NCBI RefSeq assembly: GCF_029407905.1
Contig: NC_073634.1
Span: 25,123,501 to 25,187,500, forward strand
Direction of reading: 5' to 3'
Length of the DNA: 64,000 nt
Origin: Bubalus kerabau
Lineage: Eukaryota > Chordata > Mammalia > Artiodactyla > Bovidae
Part shown: positions 24,261 through 36,189 of the stretch, piece by piece
Layout: every line of letters starts with the position of its first letter
Numbering within the stretch: the first letter of the stretch is position 1
The notes under the pieces: generated by a model
What the model was told of the DNA's origin: nothing
The model's input: only the letters and a program-made list of their open reading frames with translations
Database searches by the model: none
Position numbers and translations under genes: made by a program

Positions 24261-24346
24261 CCTTGACTCTTTTAGATGCAGGGTTTATGTGTGAGCACAC
24301 AGAACATTAGACCCAGTAGGTAGTACTTAGACATGAAGTTGAGTGC

Positions 24347-25019
24347 ACTTTTTTCTTTCTCTTTTTTCACTGTGGTAAAAAACTCATAACATAAAACTAG
24401 TGTTCAGTTCAGTAGTATTAAGTGTATTCACATTGTTGCAAAACATCTCCAGAACTTTCTCATCTTGTCAAATTGAAGCTCTCTACCCATTAAACAACTG
24501 CCCTTTCTTTCTTCCCTGTAGTCCTGGCCACCATCATTCTACTTTCTGTTTCTATCAATTTGACTACCTTAGATCCTTCATAAGTGGAATAGTATTGTAT
24601 TTGTCTTTTTGTGACTGGATTATTTCACTTAGCCTAATGTCCTCAATGTTCATCCATATTGTAGTGTGTGATGGGATTTCCTTCCTTGTTAAGGCTGAAT
24701 AATATTCCATTTCATGTATATTCCACATCTTATTAATCCATTCATCTGTCAATGGGCATTTCAGTTGCTTCTACTTTTTGACTCTTGTGAATGATGCTGC
24801 TGTAAACATGAGTGTGAAAATATCTCTTTGCAATCTTGCTTTTACTTCTTTTGGATATATAACCAGAGTGGGATTGCTGTATAACTAGTTTTGGTGAGGA
24901 GGTGGAGAAATTGAAACCCTTGTGCACTGTTGGTGGGAATATAAAATGGTGCAACTGGTATGGAAAACAGTATGGAGGTTCTTAAAATTATTAAAACTAG
25001 AACTGTCATAGGATCTCAG
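24347..25019 (-). mobile_element. L1 3' end with inverted 5' segment
   Basis: 24347-24886 is antisense L1: a T-rich start (the complement of the poly-A end), then 3' untranslated sequence and the end of ORF2, up to 'agtgggattgctg'. From about 24887 to 25019 the sequence switches to sense L1 ('ttggtgaggaggtggagaaa' through 'acagtatggaggttctt'). In an intact L1 that part lies immediately upstream. This is the arrangement produced by twin priming during integration. No functional frame remains. Confidence 0.85.
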
Positions 25020-25399
25020 TTCACTTTAACATAGCAACATGCAGACCAATCCATGTGTTTTCTCACTGATTGGATGTTGGGCTAGATGCTCCTGTGATAA
25101 AGATAAAGCTTAACATATTCAATTGAGCAAGCATTAATAGGTTAAAACAGGAAGATTCCAAAATGTAGAGATTAGTACTTGCTACCAGGAAGAACAGAAT
25201 TATAGCACCACAAATAATGACAAACCTTATTCTTAACTTCTCTGCTTAGGCTATAACCACAAAGCAACCACCATAGGTGTGCACAGAGAGCTGGAAGTTG
25301 TTTCCATAATATTTGTAAGGGTTCCATACTATAAATACCCAAATTATCAAAATATAGGATTTCTTAAATTATGGTAAGCCAACAAAAAGGACCACTGTG
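25020..25399. other. Unassigned stretch
   Basis: No gene or recognised repeat. Confidence 0.4.
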
Positions 25400-25660
25400 C
25401 TGACATAGAAAATGAACTAATGGGTACCAATGGACAGCAGGAAGGAGGGAAGGGCAAGACAGGGGTTGGGGATTAAGAGGTACAAACTATAATATATAAA
25501 ATAAACTACAAGGATATATTGCACAACATGGGGAATAGTCAGTGTTTTATAATACCTGTAAATGGAATAAAACTTTTAAAAGTGGTGGATCACTATATTG
25601 TGCACTTGCAACTTATATAATATTGTATGTCAACTATATTTCAATTAAAAAGATAACTTA
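25400..25660 (+). mobile_element. L1 3' untranslated end
   Basis: Sense L1 3' end: 'ggggattaagaggtacaaac', 'aggatatattgcacaacatg', 'atattgtatgtcaactatat', ending in an A-rich stretch before 25660. Confidence 0.75.
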
Positions 25661-25670
25661 TATTCATAAG

Positions 25671-25878
25671 GGGCTTCCCTGGTGGCTCAGACAGTAAAGA
25701 ATCTGCCTGCAATGCAGGAGACCTGAGTTCAATCCTTGGGTCTGGAAGATCCCTTGGAGAAGGAAATGGCAACTCACTCCAGTATTCTTGCCTGGAAAAT
25801 CCCATGGACAGAGGAACTTGGCAGGCTACAGTCCATGGGGTCACAAAGATTCGGACACGACTGAGCAACTAACACATA
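25671..25878 (+). mobile_element. Bov-tA SINE, full length
   Basis: Complete element from 'gggcttccctggtggctcag' to 'cactgagcaactaac'-type end, with good A and B boxes. The flanks share similar but imperfect AT-rich words (around 25652-25668 and 25875-25892), so the target duplication has decayed. Confidence 0.93.
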
Positions 25879-26059
25879 ACGTAATTATTCATGAGAGGGC
25901 TACTGTGCTGTCATTATGAGATGGGTGATTAGAAATATTAAAGACAAAATATTCATGATTATATCTTTCATTGAAAAAACAGTTTCTAAAAGGATATGTA
26001 CCCTTGATTCAATTTGGAGGATATATGTATTTGGAAGATATTCATAAAAATGTGAATTG

Positions 26060-26487
26060 TGGTCAAAACTGCAGTGTGATATAACTCAGGTTGTATTGTG
26101 TAAAACACAGCCCTGGAGTTGTGCAATGCCGTAGAGCAAGTTTCATTCACAAGGGAGCCAAGCGAGGAGACAGGAAAACCAGTTTCAGATCCTCCACAAA
26201 GGCAAGGGTCAGGGATATTTATGGGATAAAGATTAAAGAAGCAGGGCCATTTGGGGCATGCGGAGGTGGGGAAAGGTGACTGGGAAAAGGTGCAGTAATC
26301 TTCCTTCTGCTGACACCTAACTAAGCTGGAGGCCTCTGCACATTGAAAAATGGAGGAGCTTAGCACCATCTGAGGGTGGAGTTTTCCGCCCTCTGACATC
26401 AAAAGGTCACAGATTAGATGTGCATGCCCAGTTGGAGGAGTGGGTGGTCCCATCCAGTCTTAACCAGCTCAGTTCCAACTAGACACA
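26060..26487 (-). mobile_element. Candidate solitary retroviral LTR (class I-like)
   Basis: Read on the minus strand, it has an LTR-like order: a GC-richer upstream part, an A/T-rich 'cccataaatatcc' promoter-like block near 26214-26226, then a downstream part. It opens TGTGTC and ends ACCA. TG/CA ends and a 4-bp direct repeat ATTG (26056-26059, 26488-26491) are compatible with a class I insertion. A 4-bp match is weak evidence. No internal retroviral genes are present. Confidence 0.45.
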
Positions 26488-26759
26488 ATTGACTCTAAGT
26501 TTCTGGAAAACAACTCAGGTAAACATCTTATTGTGTAGGCTGTGGGCAGCTTGGAGGAATTGCAAGTCTTAAAGAGACCTTAATTAGGGAAGGCAGGTGA
26601 AGTGGATTTGACTAATGGGTTATCCACAATTTCAACATGACTTAAATTTTTCCTAATGATAAAAAGTGGCACATGAAGGGAGTATGCACTGAACCCAGGA
26701 CCACTTCAGGCACTAGGGACAGCATCCTAAAACCAGAGATGTCATTCTTTTTCCGGTAT
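26488..26759. other. Unassigned stretch
   Basis: No gene or recognised repeat. Confidence 0.4.
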
Positions 26760-26852
26760 ACTGTGAAGTGAGTGGAGATGCTCACACTTAATTGTGCATC
26801 AGAATCACCTGAAGGACTTGGTAAACCATTGCTGGGCTCCACCCTCAAAGCT
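26760..26852 (+). mobile_element. MER5-type hAT fragment
   Basis: Contains 'gcatcagaatcacctgaagg' and 'attgctgggctccaccctc', characteristic of the MER5 group of small non-autonomous hAT elements. The right end is missing. Confidence 0.65.
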
Positions 26853-27699
26853 TTTTAGCCTTCTGTCGTGGGTCAGGAGAACACTGCAGTTCTAATAATG
26901 CTCTGCTCTCTCTGCAGCTGGCCCCAAGCTGGTTCTCTGCACTTGGAGCACCTCTAAAGAGAGATTTGTAGAAAAGGGCCCCAGGCACACTGGGTCTTAG
27001 CTCTGTTTTGGAATGTTTGTGGTGACAGGTACTTCTGAAGCCTTAATTCTGAACTCAGTCTTCCGCAAGCTCTTCGGTTAGCGCCCCAGGCCATGGAGAC
27101 TCTTGCCCCCAACAAGGTAAACTCACACAAGGTGGAAACTGAACTTTCAACATCTTTTCCAGGCCCAGTGCTAGAGAAACTTTACAGATACTTGAAAGGT
27201 CTTTTTGGCTGATTTGTTCATTTTGGGCTTCTGTTTCCTTCTCTCCAAAGTGATGGAAATACAGTAATTGTCCATGGCAGGTCCAACATGAGAAAACAAT
27301 GTATTTGAGAGATTATGAAAAGATTTGTTTGGAAAAATATTTCCAGTTTCTTGTCCATTTCAAAGAAAAATCTGCACATTTATGTATACAACAATTTCTA
27401 CTGAGTTATGTAAATTGATTGCTTAATTCCTGTAAGAACTCAAATGAGGCCTTAGACAGTGGCGTTCTATTGTACTTAAATTGAGTGTATATATCACCTA
27501 AGATTTATCTTAGGCAGATTTGCATACATTATGCACTTTGTTAACATATCGCCATTTACCTATACAGTCAGTCAGTTTTTTGGACAAAGTCGTTCATGAA
27601 GACTTCAGGATATATTACAAGGGTGAGAATTATTCTCTTTCTCTGGAGGTGTAAAATAAAGGGTGCCTAGCAGCCTTGCTGGGATGGGTTGACGGCTTT
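26853..27699. other. Unassigned stretch
   Basis: No gene or recognised repeat. Confidence 0.4.
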
Positions 27700-27925
27700 A
27701 ATGATGGCACTTTGTGTTTGTTTATTGCTTTGCTTTTCTAAAACACTTTACTGTGTTTAAAGTGCTTTCAAATTGCTTCATTTTCTCAACCAAATGAGGT
27801 AGGCTGGGTTGTATGCTATTCATGCCTACTTTTACAGATTAACAAACTTGAGACTTGAAGTGGTTGTGTTGCCTAAGACGGAACTTGCCTTAGACAGGTG
27901 GGGAACTGGTATCGAAACCTGGCTG
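27700..27925 (-). mobile_element. MIR SINE
   Basis: Antisense MIR: 'acttttacagattaacaaac', 'ttgagacttgaagtgg' and 'ctggtatcgaaacctgg' follow the expected order. Diverged. Confidence 0.55.
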
Positions 27926-27979
27926 TTTTCCCTCCAGGGTTTTTCTTCCAATACATGCTGCTGCTTGTTAACCTATTGT

Positions 27980-28181
27980 GTATGTTAGTTGCTCCTTCAT
28001 GTCTGACTCTTTGTGAACCCATGGACTGTAGCCTACCAAGTTTCTCTGGAATTCTCCAGGCAAGAATACTGGGTCAGATAGCCAGTCCCTTCTTCAGAGG
28101 ATCTTCCTGACCCAGGGATTGAACCTGGGTCTTCTGCATTGCAGGCAGATTCTTTACCGTCTGAGCCTTCAGGGACGCCCC
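27980..28181 (-). mobile_element. Bov-tA SINE
   Basis: Complete antisense Bov-tA from 'gtatgttagttgctccttca' to 'gagccttcagggacgcccc'. The flanks TGTTAACCTATTG (27967-27979) and TGCTAACCCATTGG (from about 28183) look like a mutated target duplication. Confidence 0.93.
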
Positions 28182-28189
28182 TGCTAACC

Positions 28190-29093
28190 CATTGGTCACC
28201 TTTTATTTTGAGTCTCTAGGGGATTAGAGAAGACAAAGCACTGCCTCTTGGAAAGCTTTAGAACTGTCTTGGTGGAACTGCATACACAACATTGCTTCTG
28301 ATTGTCATAATTTTAAGAAAAAAACAAATGTCAACTGTGTTGACTTCTGTTGCTTGAAAGACAAAGTTGGCAACATCATAGGATTGTGTAACAGAGCATA
28401 ATTGTGTAATTATTTATAGAAACAACTCTCAAATGAAATCATCCTAAGCATTAGACTAGAAACAGCCTAATGGTTTCTAATTCAGGTGGAAAGGGATTCT
28501 ACATTTAGAGAAAAGATCTTTTAATTTCATTATTTGGCACTCTCCTCTTCCCATAATCTGCATCTTGGGATCTGGGTGATTTACTGGCAAGAGTTCTGCA
28601 AAGCCAAGGCCAAGCATTCAGCCAGGAGACGCAGGCATGCGGGGGCAGCCTGACACTGTTTGGATTCTGCTTAGTCATAGTTTATATAAAGTGTGCGTCT
28701 CCACCTTGAGTGGAGAAAAGCCTAGGGAGGCAGCTCCTTAGAGGAAAATAGTCAGTTTTCAAGATGCCTTTGACAGGAGGAGCCTTGACAACTCTGCAAA
28801 GCATTTCTGGAGGATGCTCGCAAGCATGCCGGTATATCTCCAGAGGGAAGTATTTCATGGCAGACACCTTTATCTTCAAGTTGTGAGGGGAAAAAATGAG
28901 AAAATACCAAGTCTGTTATCTGAGGGTCCCCACAGGGCTTGATGTTCAAATGCCAGGGATTGAGTTCTGAAGCTCAGGTCAGAAAGGTCCACAGTGGGGA
29001 CTAATACACGTCAGCCTGAGATGGTACTCCAAAGCAGGCCAGGGGGTCAAACTCCCAGCCAGTTTGCTGTCTGCACAAAAGAACCCAAAATAA
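28190..29093. other. Unassigned stretch
   Basis: No gene or recognised repeat. Overlapping minus-strand frames at 28682-28949 have no recognisable domain. Confidence 0.4.
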
Positions 29094-29500
29094 TGTGCAA
29101 TTTTTCCCCCCTGTGGAGAAACCTGTGTGAAGCTTGAGGCCTAGTCCGTAACTGAGGGCTTTGTCAATAAAAAAACAAATCTGGATTCCGATAAGCAGCG
29201 ACTTTATTCAGAAAGGCTGTTGCAAGAGGGTGCACACTCAGATCTCAGGATCTACAAGCATCTCAAAACCAAACAGGAAAAGCCTTTCTTTTATAGGGAG
29301 GGGAAAGCAGGGCGAGGAGAACTTTGAGGGGAAATAAGGCAAGCGACCAGGGGGCAGACAGACATGGGTTGGGGCACGACCAGGAGGCATAACAGACATG
29401 CATTTTATTGAAAGCTCTTTCTCAGGCTTGGGGTCAAAGTTCAGAGGCTTGTGAGGAGGAGAGAGGCCTGATGAAAGCTTGGTTGGGCCAAGTCAGTGGG
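29094..29500 (-). mobile_element. Candidate retroviral LTR, boundaries unclear
   Basis: On the minus strand a TATAAAAG box (complement at 29288-29295) precedes an AATAAA signal (complement at 29203-29208) by about 80 bases. This is the order expected for the U3-R part of a gammaretrovirus-like LTR. The downstream part is A/T-poor and resembles U5. I could not find matching TG/CA ends with a target duplication, so both boundaries are guesses. No viral coding sequence adjoins it. Confidence 0.45.
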
Positions 29501-29564
29501 TAACTATTGGGCAATGGTGAACCCTTGGTCAGATTTAAGCTCTCTGGACCACTGTGGTGGGATG

Positions 29565-29718
29565 TCAGTTCGGCAGTGGTTCCTGAATGTGGGCCCAAGA
29601 CTAGCTGCACCTGGGGGCTTATCAGAAACACAGATCCCATGGGTCCATCTCTGGGAATCTGTATCTTAACAAGCTCTCCTCATTCTGATGTATATCCAAG
29701 CTTGGGAATAAATCGTGT
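29565..29718 (+). mobile_element. MER5-type hAT element
   Basis: Starts at 'cagtggttcctgaatgtggg' and continues 'cacctgggggcttatcagaa', then 'aatctgtatcttaacaagct'. These are the landmarks of the MER5A layout over nearly its full length. Confidence 0.75.
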
Positions 29719-29756
29719 CATGAACAACAAATTTAATCAGGCCTGATTTAGAGCAG

Positions 29757-29885
29757 TGGATCTGATACTTGTCAGCTGGATAAATCAATTACTCTTAGCT
29801 TCAGTCTCCCCATCTATGAAATAGGAATAATACCACCTACTTCTAAGAGACACTATAAGGATTATGTAATGCTAATGTGAAAGAT
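29757..29885 (+). mobile_element. MIR SINE fragment
   Basis: Sense MIR: 'cagtctccccatctatgaaa', 'taggaataataccacctact', then 'aaggattatgtaatgc'. Confidence 0.7.
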
Positions 29886-31160
29886 CAACAAGAAAAAGGG
29901 AAGAAAATTTTAAGCACTAAGTTCTTACCATAAGGTAATATTCTGGAATCAGTTGCTGATTTGGATGACTGGAGTTTTGTTTGCTTCTGTTTAAAAAAAG
30001 TTTCCCATCCCTCTCAGCTAGCAGGCCCAGACCCATTACCTCCAGCTGTGAGCAGCTAGCCACTTAACCCACACACTGTAGGAGGATAGTTTTATAATAT
30101 GTATTGCAATGGCATACAGATTGGGAATATTACTTGGACAGGTTTCTGAGATTTTATGATTCTACAGTGCTTCAAGGATCAGAATCCATCTTCTGGGACC
30201 TGTCCAGTATCCTAGAAACTCTGTACTTTGTGTGTAGGATTGTAAATCCAGGATTGACTTGGCTAGAAGAACAGTGTACGCAGAGCCATGATTTCTTCTG
30301 GACACAGAGCATGCTGTGGGTAATACAACCTTGGCAGTGAGATGATGAAATTAACGCCCTTTAGGAAGTATTTTTTTGCTATGGCTCTTGTTATTAGTTT
30401 TCATATTGGCTTGTTTTTTAGATAGTCAAATTGTTTTAAAACAGGAATGAGAAAAAGGCCTGATGTCATAGCAGGAAATTTGCAGACTGGGGGTTTGACC
30501 CCAGCACTTTCTACCACTGATTTTGCTTATAGTCTGGACTTGCTCCAAAGCTCCCCTGACTGGTGTCCCCACTGTGTGTAAAGGGGGCAAAATCTCAGGA
30601 AACCACAGGAACAAATATCTTCCCAACCGTGATGCTGTACATCTGCCTGGTGTATATCGTTCTTCCTTCTCTGTCTTTATCCCCATCCCTTTCCTTCTGC
30701 TCCCTCCAAACCTTTTGGTGCCAGCTCTGTGCTAGAGAGACACTGTATCAGATCCCAGACTATAAAGAGAAAATCCAATACCAACTTTCTAAGAACTGCA
30801 TCTAGCCACAGTTTTGAATAGAGTTTGGAGTATGAATTAGCATGGCCTTACCTTCCCCAGGAAAATTGGTTCCAGATGAAAATAATATCGAGTTAAGGAC
30901 CAGAAGTCTACATGTGTGGGGCACAGAGCTCTCTACTAACAGTCAAAGGACCTGGATCCTGCCACTTAATAATGGTCGAGTGGGTTGCTTAGAATATACC
31001 TTTGGGAACAAGTATTTTGTATCTCAGAGATGAATCGGGAGGATCTTATTAGAGGATCTAATGAGGTATTGTATGCAACTTGTTGAGGGTTTTAAGGTGC
31101 TTTATAGGAATAAACTATATTAGTAAGGGCCCCAGCTCATAGCAGCAGCATGCATGCGAG
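29886..31160. other. Unassigned stretch
   Basis: No gene or recognised repeat. Open frames at 30104-30340 and 30523-30805 lack known domains. Confidence 0.4.
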
Positions 31161-31612
31161 CCAAAAGGTAAAAACAACCCATATGTCCATCAACTGATGA
31201 ACAGATAAACAAAGTGTGATCTATCCATACAATGGAGTATTACTCAGCTGTGAAAAATAATGAAGTACTACTAAGTGCTACCACATGGGTGCATCTCAAA
31301 AATCATATGCTATGTGGAAGCAGCCAGAGACCAAATAGTGCATATTTATATGATTTAACTCACATAATATACCCAGAATAGTTAAGTCTGCAGAGAAAGC
31401 AGGCTATTGGTTGCCAGGAGTTGGGGAGAGGGGAAATGGGAAGTGACTGTTGAGTGGGTACAGGGTTTTCTTCTGGAGTGAGTGATGAAAGTGTCTTGGA
31501 ACTAGATGTGATGGTTGCATAACATTGTGAGTGTTCTAAATGCCACTGAACTGCATATTTAAAAAGAGAGACATTGTATTTTATTTGAAATTTACCTTAA
31601 TTAAAAAGAATG
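31161..31612 (+). mobile_element. Old L1 3' end
   Basis: Sense L1: 'acccatatgtccatcaactg' and 'ccatacaatggagtattact' from the end of ORF2, then 3' untranslated sequence ('ttggttgccaggagttgggg') to an A-rich end near 31612. The frame is broken. Confidence 0.8.
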
Positions 31613-32696
31613 GAACAAATGAAGGCACTGGGACTCCTTGTTCTTTAGGATCCTGAATATCTCATGACAGTATGTAACTTGCTGTTGCTCTTAGTGACGG
31701 TAGATCTGGGTAAGAAGTTATAGGAGTTCCTTGTCTGCTGGAGGATCCACTTTTATTGAAGCAGGGAAGAAAATGTTCCCTGAGCCTCGTATTCCCAGAA
31801 CCAGCTTCTATTTCAGGTAATGGCTTCCTTAAGAGTCTAAAAAACCCACTTTTGTTAACAAAGTGAGTCATACTTTCAGCAGCTTGGGAGTTAACTTGGT
31901 ATTAATATTGCTTCCAATATTTTAGCTTTTTTTTTTTTCTGAGTTATTTACCAGGTGAATTATTTCATGCTTAGCTGAAGATAACCTCCTTAGTTTCATC
32001 TCCTGATATGAGTATCGCTGTTTCATTACTCTGCCTTGTAGATCAGGAAGTCAGTCTCTGAAGAGCAAATATAATTTAATGGACTCTCAATTGGAGATTT
32101 CACTAAGGTGAGAAATTGGCATAATGGTCTGCTAAATGATGACTAATGACCTCTGAATGCATGTACATGCTCCCAGAGTCTTCTAGGGTCTCAAATGCTC
32201 ACCTGGAATCAAGATATTTATTAGGGAAACCCACCTCCCTGCTGAGTCCCCATAATCAAACTATATTTTATCACTTTGGAAGCAAGCCATCTAGTCATTG
32301 TATACATGGTTTATTTTCTGCTCTCCAGGGAGCTGATTATGTTTTGCTAGGATTTTCCTTTTCTCCTGGAGTGTTTAAAAAAAAAACAAACCTCTAATGC
32401 CCAATTTATCAGGTTTTGTGTTTTTAAAAATTTCTTTTGACTTAAAAAAAAAAAAAGAAGCCAGTGTCTACTGGAATTACAGTTAGCAGTAGCACTCATG
32501 GGTAGGATGAATCATATCAGAGAGGTTTCTAGTTATTTCCAAAGAAGTAGCAGTGGTGGTCAGGTGCTGACTTGTTTTCTGTGTAATTTAAATAAATCCC
32601 AGAGTCTCATGTGGCCCAGGAACAAAAGAACAAACTAATTTCAGAAGACTTGAATATTTTTGTTGTTAAACCCACATGTTTTTAAGAAGGATGGTA
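31613..32696. other. Unassigned stretch
   Basis: No gene or recognised repeat. A T run lies at about 31927-31939, and an A run at 32441-32456. Confidence 0.4.
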
Positions 32697-32707
32697 TAGA
32701 TATTTTA

Positions 32708-32846
32708 GGGAAGATCCCCTGGAGGAGGGTATGGCAACCCACTCCAGTTATTCTTGCCTGGAGAAGCCCATGGATAGAGGAGCCTGGCAGGCTACATTCC
32801 ACAGGATCACGCAGAGTTGGACACGACTGAAATGACTTAGCACACT
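32708..32846 (+). mobile_element. Bov-tA SINE, 5'-truncated insertion
   Basis: Begins inside the element at 'aagatcccctggaggagggt' and runs to 'gaaatgacttagcacact'. A perfect 11-bp target duplication, TAGATATTTTA, at 32697-32707 and 32847-32857 shows the truncation happened at insertion and not by later deletion. Confidence 0.93.
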
Positions 32847-32857
32847 TAGATATTTTA

Positions 32858-33269
32858 CAGAGGCTTCCACCCACAAGGCTTCCTAAAGCTTTAGCAGTCT
32901 GTCTGTCTTTATGGTTTCCAGTTCACGGCAGTGACAGAAAATTGCTCCCCTCTCTGTGTGGCAACTTTTCACTGTTGTGGTGTCTCCAGTCCATCCTTTC
33001 AGCTTCTCCTGTGCTGTGAGCCTCCATCAATGTCCTCTCCTCTAAAGCCTCTCTTTGCTTTCAGGACCCTCTCCCTGGAAAGTGGACGGGATGTGCCTTG
33101 ACCCATTCCCCATCCCGTGGTGCCGGCCTGTCTCCAACCCTGAACCCAGGCTGGTTCCCCAGGCAGTAAGAACTGGCTCTGCCTCTCCCCGAAGATGCAT
33201 ATTTACATCTGGGACCTGAAGCTGCTAGTGAGAAGGGCAGAGGGACAAGAGCCTCTTCTATTTGCACCA
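32858..33269. other. Unassigned, relatively GC-rich stretch
   Basis: No gene recognised. 33060-33200 is richer in C and G than its neighbours. Confidence 0.4.
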
Positions 33270-33480
33270 GGTGGTGCTAGTGGCAAAGAACCCACCTGCC
33301 AATGCAGGAGACATAAGACCTGGGTTTGATCCCTGGGTTGCAATGATCCATTGCTAAAAGAAATGGCAACCCACTCCAGTATTCTTTCCTGGAGGATTCC
33401 ATGGACAGAAGAGCCTGATGGGCTATAGTCCATAGCGTTGCTAAGAGTCGGACACGACTAAAGCAATTTAACATGCATTG
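33270..33480 (+). mobile_element. Bov-tA SINE
   Basis: From 'caggtggtgctagtggcaaa' through the B box 'gggtttgatccc' to 'gacacgactaaagcaattta'. The first bases are degraded. Confidence 0.9.
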
Positions 33481-33604
33481 ACACAACAGCTAAAAATTCT
33501 TTAGGATAGAGGGGAGGCAAAAAAAGAATTGCCCTGGAGGGTCGTGGGAAGTTTCACATGGAAACTTACCCCTCAGGAGCAAAGGGGTCAAGAGTTTCAG
33601 AGTC

Positions 33605-33628
33605 GGGCAGATTGGGGGCGGGGGAGGG
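33605..33628 (+). other. Potential G-quadruplex motif
   Basis: Four G-runs (33605-33607, 33614-33618, 33620-33624, 33626-33628) with loops of 6, 1 and 1 bases meet the usual four-run rule on the plus strand. Whether it folds in cells is unknown. Confidence 0.7.
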
Positions 33629-33634
33629 TTGGAG

Positions 33635-33718
33635 TTCATTTATTAGCTGTGTGACCTTGGCAAAGTTCACTTCTTGAAGCACCAGAGTTCTCTTCAAAAT
33701 GGGCCTCATTAGAGGAGG
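33635..33718 (+). mobile_element. MIR SINE fragment
   Basis: Sense MIR: 'attagctgtgtgaccttggc' then 'ttcaaaatgggcctcattag'. Confidence 0.65.
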
Positions 33719-36178
33719 TATCCTACAGGGGTGACCCAGATCTCACAGAGCAGAGGGCCCTGTCTTCTGACCCCATCTGACTTTCTTGCTTCTGAGTCTT
33801 TGTGAAGTCTTGCCCTCTGAGCAGATGCTCCAAGGGTTCCTGTCCTTGGGTGTTAGGGGCCAGGAGAACTGGGAGTTATCTGGCCTTGTGAGCCCCTGAA
33901 AGGCTTGTTACCTTCACTCTTGAGGCCCGTGGGGATGGATTTTTCATTCCACCCCTAGTAGTAAAACAGGTGGGCTGGAGTATAAATGGCCTGCCACTTG
34001 CTTTGTTAGTAGCTCAATAACATCTCCATGTTGATGACTTTGTTTTCTCCTTAGTGATTTTAAGACCATTAAATGAAAAATGATATCATTGGTATCTGCT
34101 AAGAAGCAGAGAGTTGATACATTCAGCATCATTAAGCCAACTTGATGGTGGGGGTAGCAGCAAGCCCAAGGAATAAAGAATGCCGTGATGACTAAAGAGG
34201 AAAGGGAATCAGGCTGAGTTATTGGAACCTCTTTCAGAAGAAGAGCTCTAGATTGCTAGGCTGAGCCCAAGAGGGAGGAGAACCCAGTGTCTGATCTTGA
34301 ATGACATGTATGGCCAAGACTAGCTGAGTGACTGCCACGGCCCAGAGAAACACGAATGAAGGACCTTCTTTTCTGTCTGTAAGCTCCATGAGAATGGAGT
34401 AAGCAAGGATGAGCTCAAAAGAAAGCAAGCACAAAGTATCGGAGGGAGCAGGGAAGTCTCGTGTAGTTATTGACTTTACTGCCATCCTCTCTGCTCACCT
34501 AGAACTCTATCAGGTGGATTGGGAGCATGTTCTCTGACATAAAACCTTGTATAATATCCCAAGACTTTGTTTTCCTTCAAATTCCAGCAAGCACTGTAAT
34601 CTTAAGTTTATAAAAGAATAGTGACTGTAAGTCTGAAAGGAAGATGATATAAAAATTCTGAGAAATCAGAGTGTATCTTTGTCTTCTGAAAGTAAAGGTA
34701 AAACTTGAGTGGGAGAAAATACAAGCAAGGTTCATAAATAGGATTTGATTTTTAAACAATACTTCTTACTATCTTAAAAGCAGATGTCTTCTAGTGAAAC
34801 AAGCTGTTGTTGAACAAGGGTGTTAGTGTTGTCAGATCGCCTGGTTAGAAAGATTTTAACTTGAGAAATTTCATTTTCATGACAATCATGGAAGAAAATG
34901 CTCTGTTCTGGCTTCATTAGTCCAGGAGAATGTAGCCTGGAAGTGTTTTCTTCTAGAAGTGTTATTTATTTTAAAGAGAAGAAAAATATCAAAAGCATTG
35001 TTTTTGTACTCGTTATGCAGATAGGTTTAATAAAGTGAGTATCTCATGCAAGGATTCTTTTTTTTTTTTTTTTTTTTACTAGCAGAGAATGTAAAACCAG
35101 AATGCTGGTTTTAGCCACCTCATGACAATATGTGATGAGCTGCGATTAGTTTCACTGGTGTTCTGTTTTATTTTTAAACTTTTGCTTGTGGGGCTTTCAT
35201 ACCTGCATGATGAAGAAAAGTATTTTGAATGTTATCAAAGAGTCATATAGTTTAAAGTTTTCTCCTGAGACTACATACTCTCTAATACAAAATTCTTGCT
35301 CTCTAACATTTCCTAAAGTAAATCTGAAGGCTGTAATGTCATTTTGAGTGGCCTAATGGTCCCCAGTCTACCTCCTTGTAGAGATGTTAGAAAACTAGAC
35401 TTTAAAAAAATGTCCCATGAAAAAATATGTTAAACTCTTTTATGAAATTTTTAATACAAAAAACAAACAAACAAACATGTACTAAGAATACTTCGCATTG
35501 TGACCCAAATGATAAAACTGAATTTCTCCTCTGATGTCAGGGATACTCACAGTATGACAAAAGTGACCATAATGAGCTATTATTTATTCTAAAGTAGAAT
35601 CAAATTGAATGAGGACAAGCTGAATTATGGATAGTGCCAAGAGGCCTTCTGAGGATTTTCTAGTTATAGTGAAAGGCAAAGAAAGGACGTAGAGAAAGCG
35701 TTAGAAACACTGTTAAAATGTACAGAGAAATATTGCCTTCCATCTAATGGTCCAAGTAAGTCCTTCCCAGTGTCATTGAGAGCCTATAGTTTAGGCAGCA
35801 TGTTCAAAGAAAAGCAGGAATATGAGGTTTTAATATTTAAGATGAAAGCTCCATTTTGCTTGATGTAGGGAAGATGCTGAGAAATATTAAGAAAATTTGC
35901 CTATTTCTGTCAATGAACCAGCTTCATTAAGCCCTAGCAACAGGGGGCGATAAACTGAATGTTTCAGTTGCCCAAGAAAAGGGGGTTTTGTAGAATATGC
36001 CAAAATTACAAATGCAGAGAGTGTGACCTGGAGGCAAAATGTGCTTGTTTTAAACAGGGCTTTCAGTGTTTGGTCAGCTTTCCAAAGGGATTTGATATTT
36101 TTCTTTTTACAGTGATAAAGTTTTGCCTTTTTAAAAGGTAGAGCTAGTTAGCCTTTTATTTTGTGGAAAAGATAAAAT
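33719..36178. other. Unassigned AT-rich stretch
   Basis: Looks single-copy. It contains a 20-base T run at 35058-35077 and a short AAAC repeat at 35459-35476. A 60-codon frame at 35959-36141 is Cys-rich but has no family assignment. No gene called. Confidence 0.4.
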
Positions 36179-36189
36179 ATTTTTGCTTT

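Noticed and set aside
35959..36141. Cys-rich 60-codon frame (CRICQNYKCRECDLEAKCAC)
   Set aside because: The spacing hints at a metal-binding motif, but it fits no family I know, has no promoter or splice context and lies in AT-rich DNA. Probably chance.
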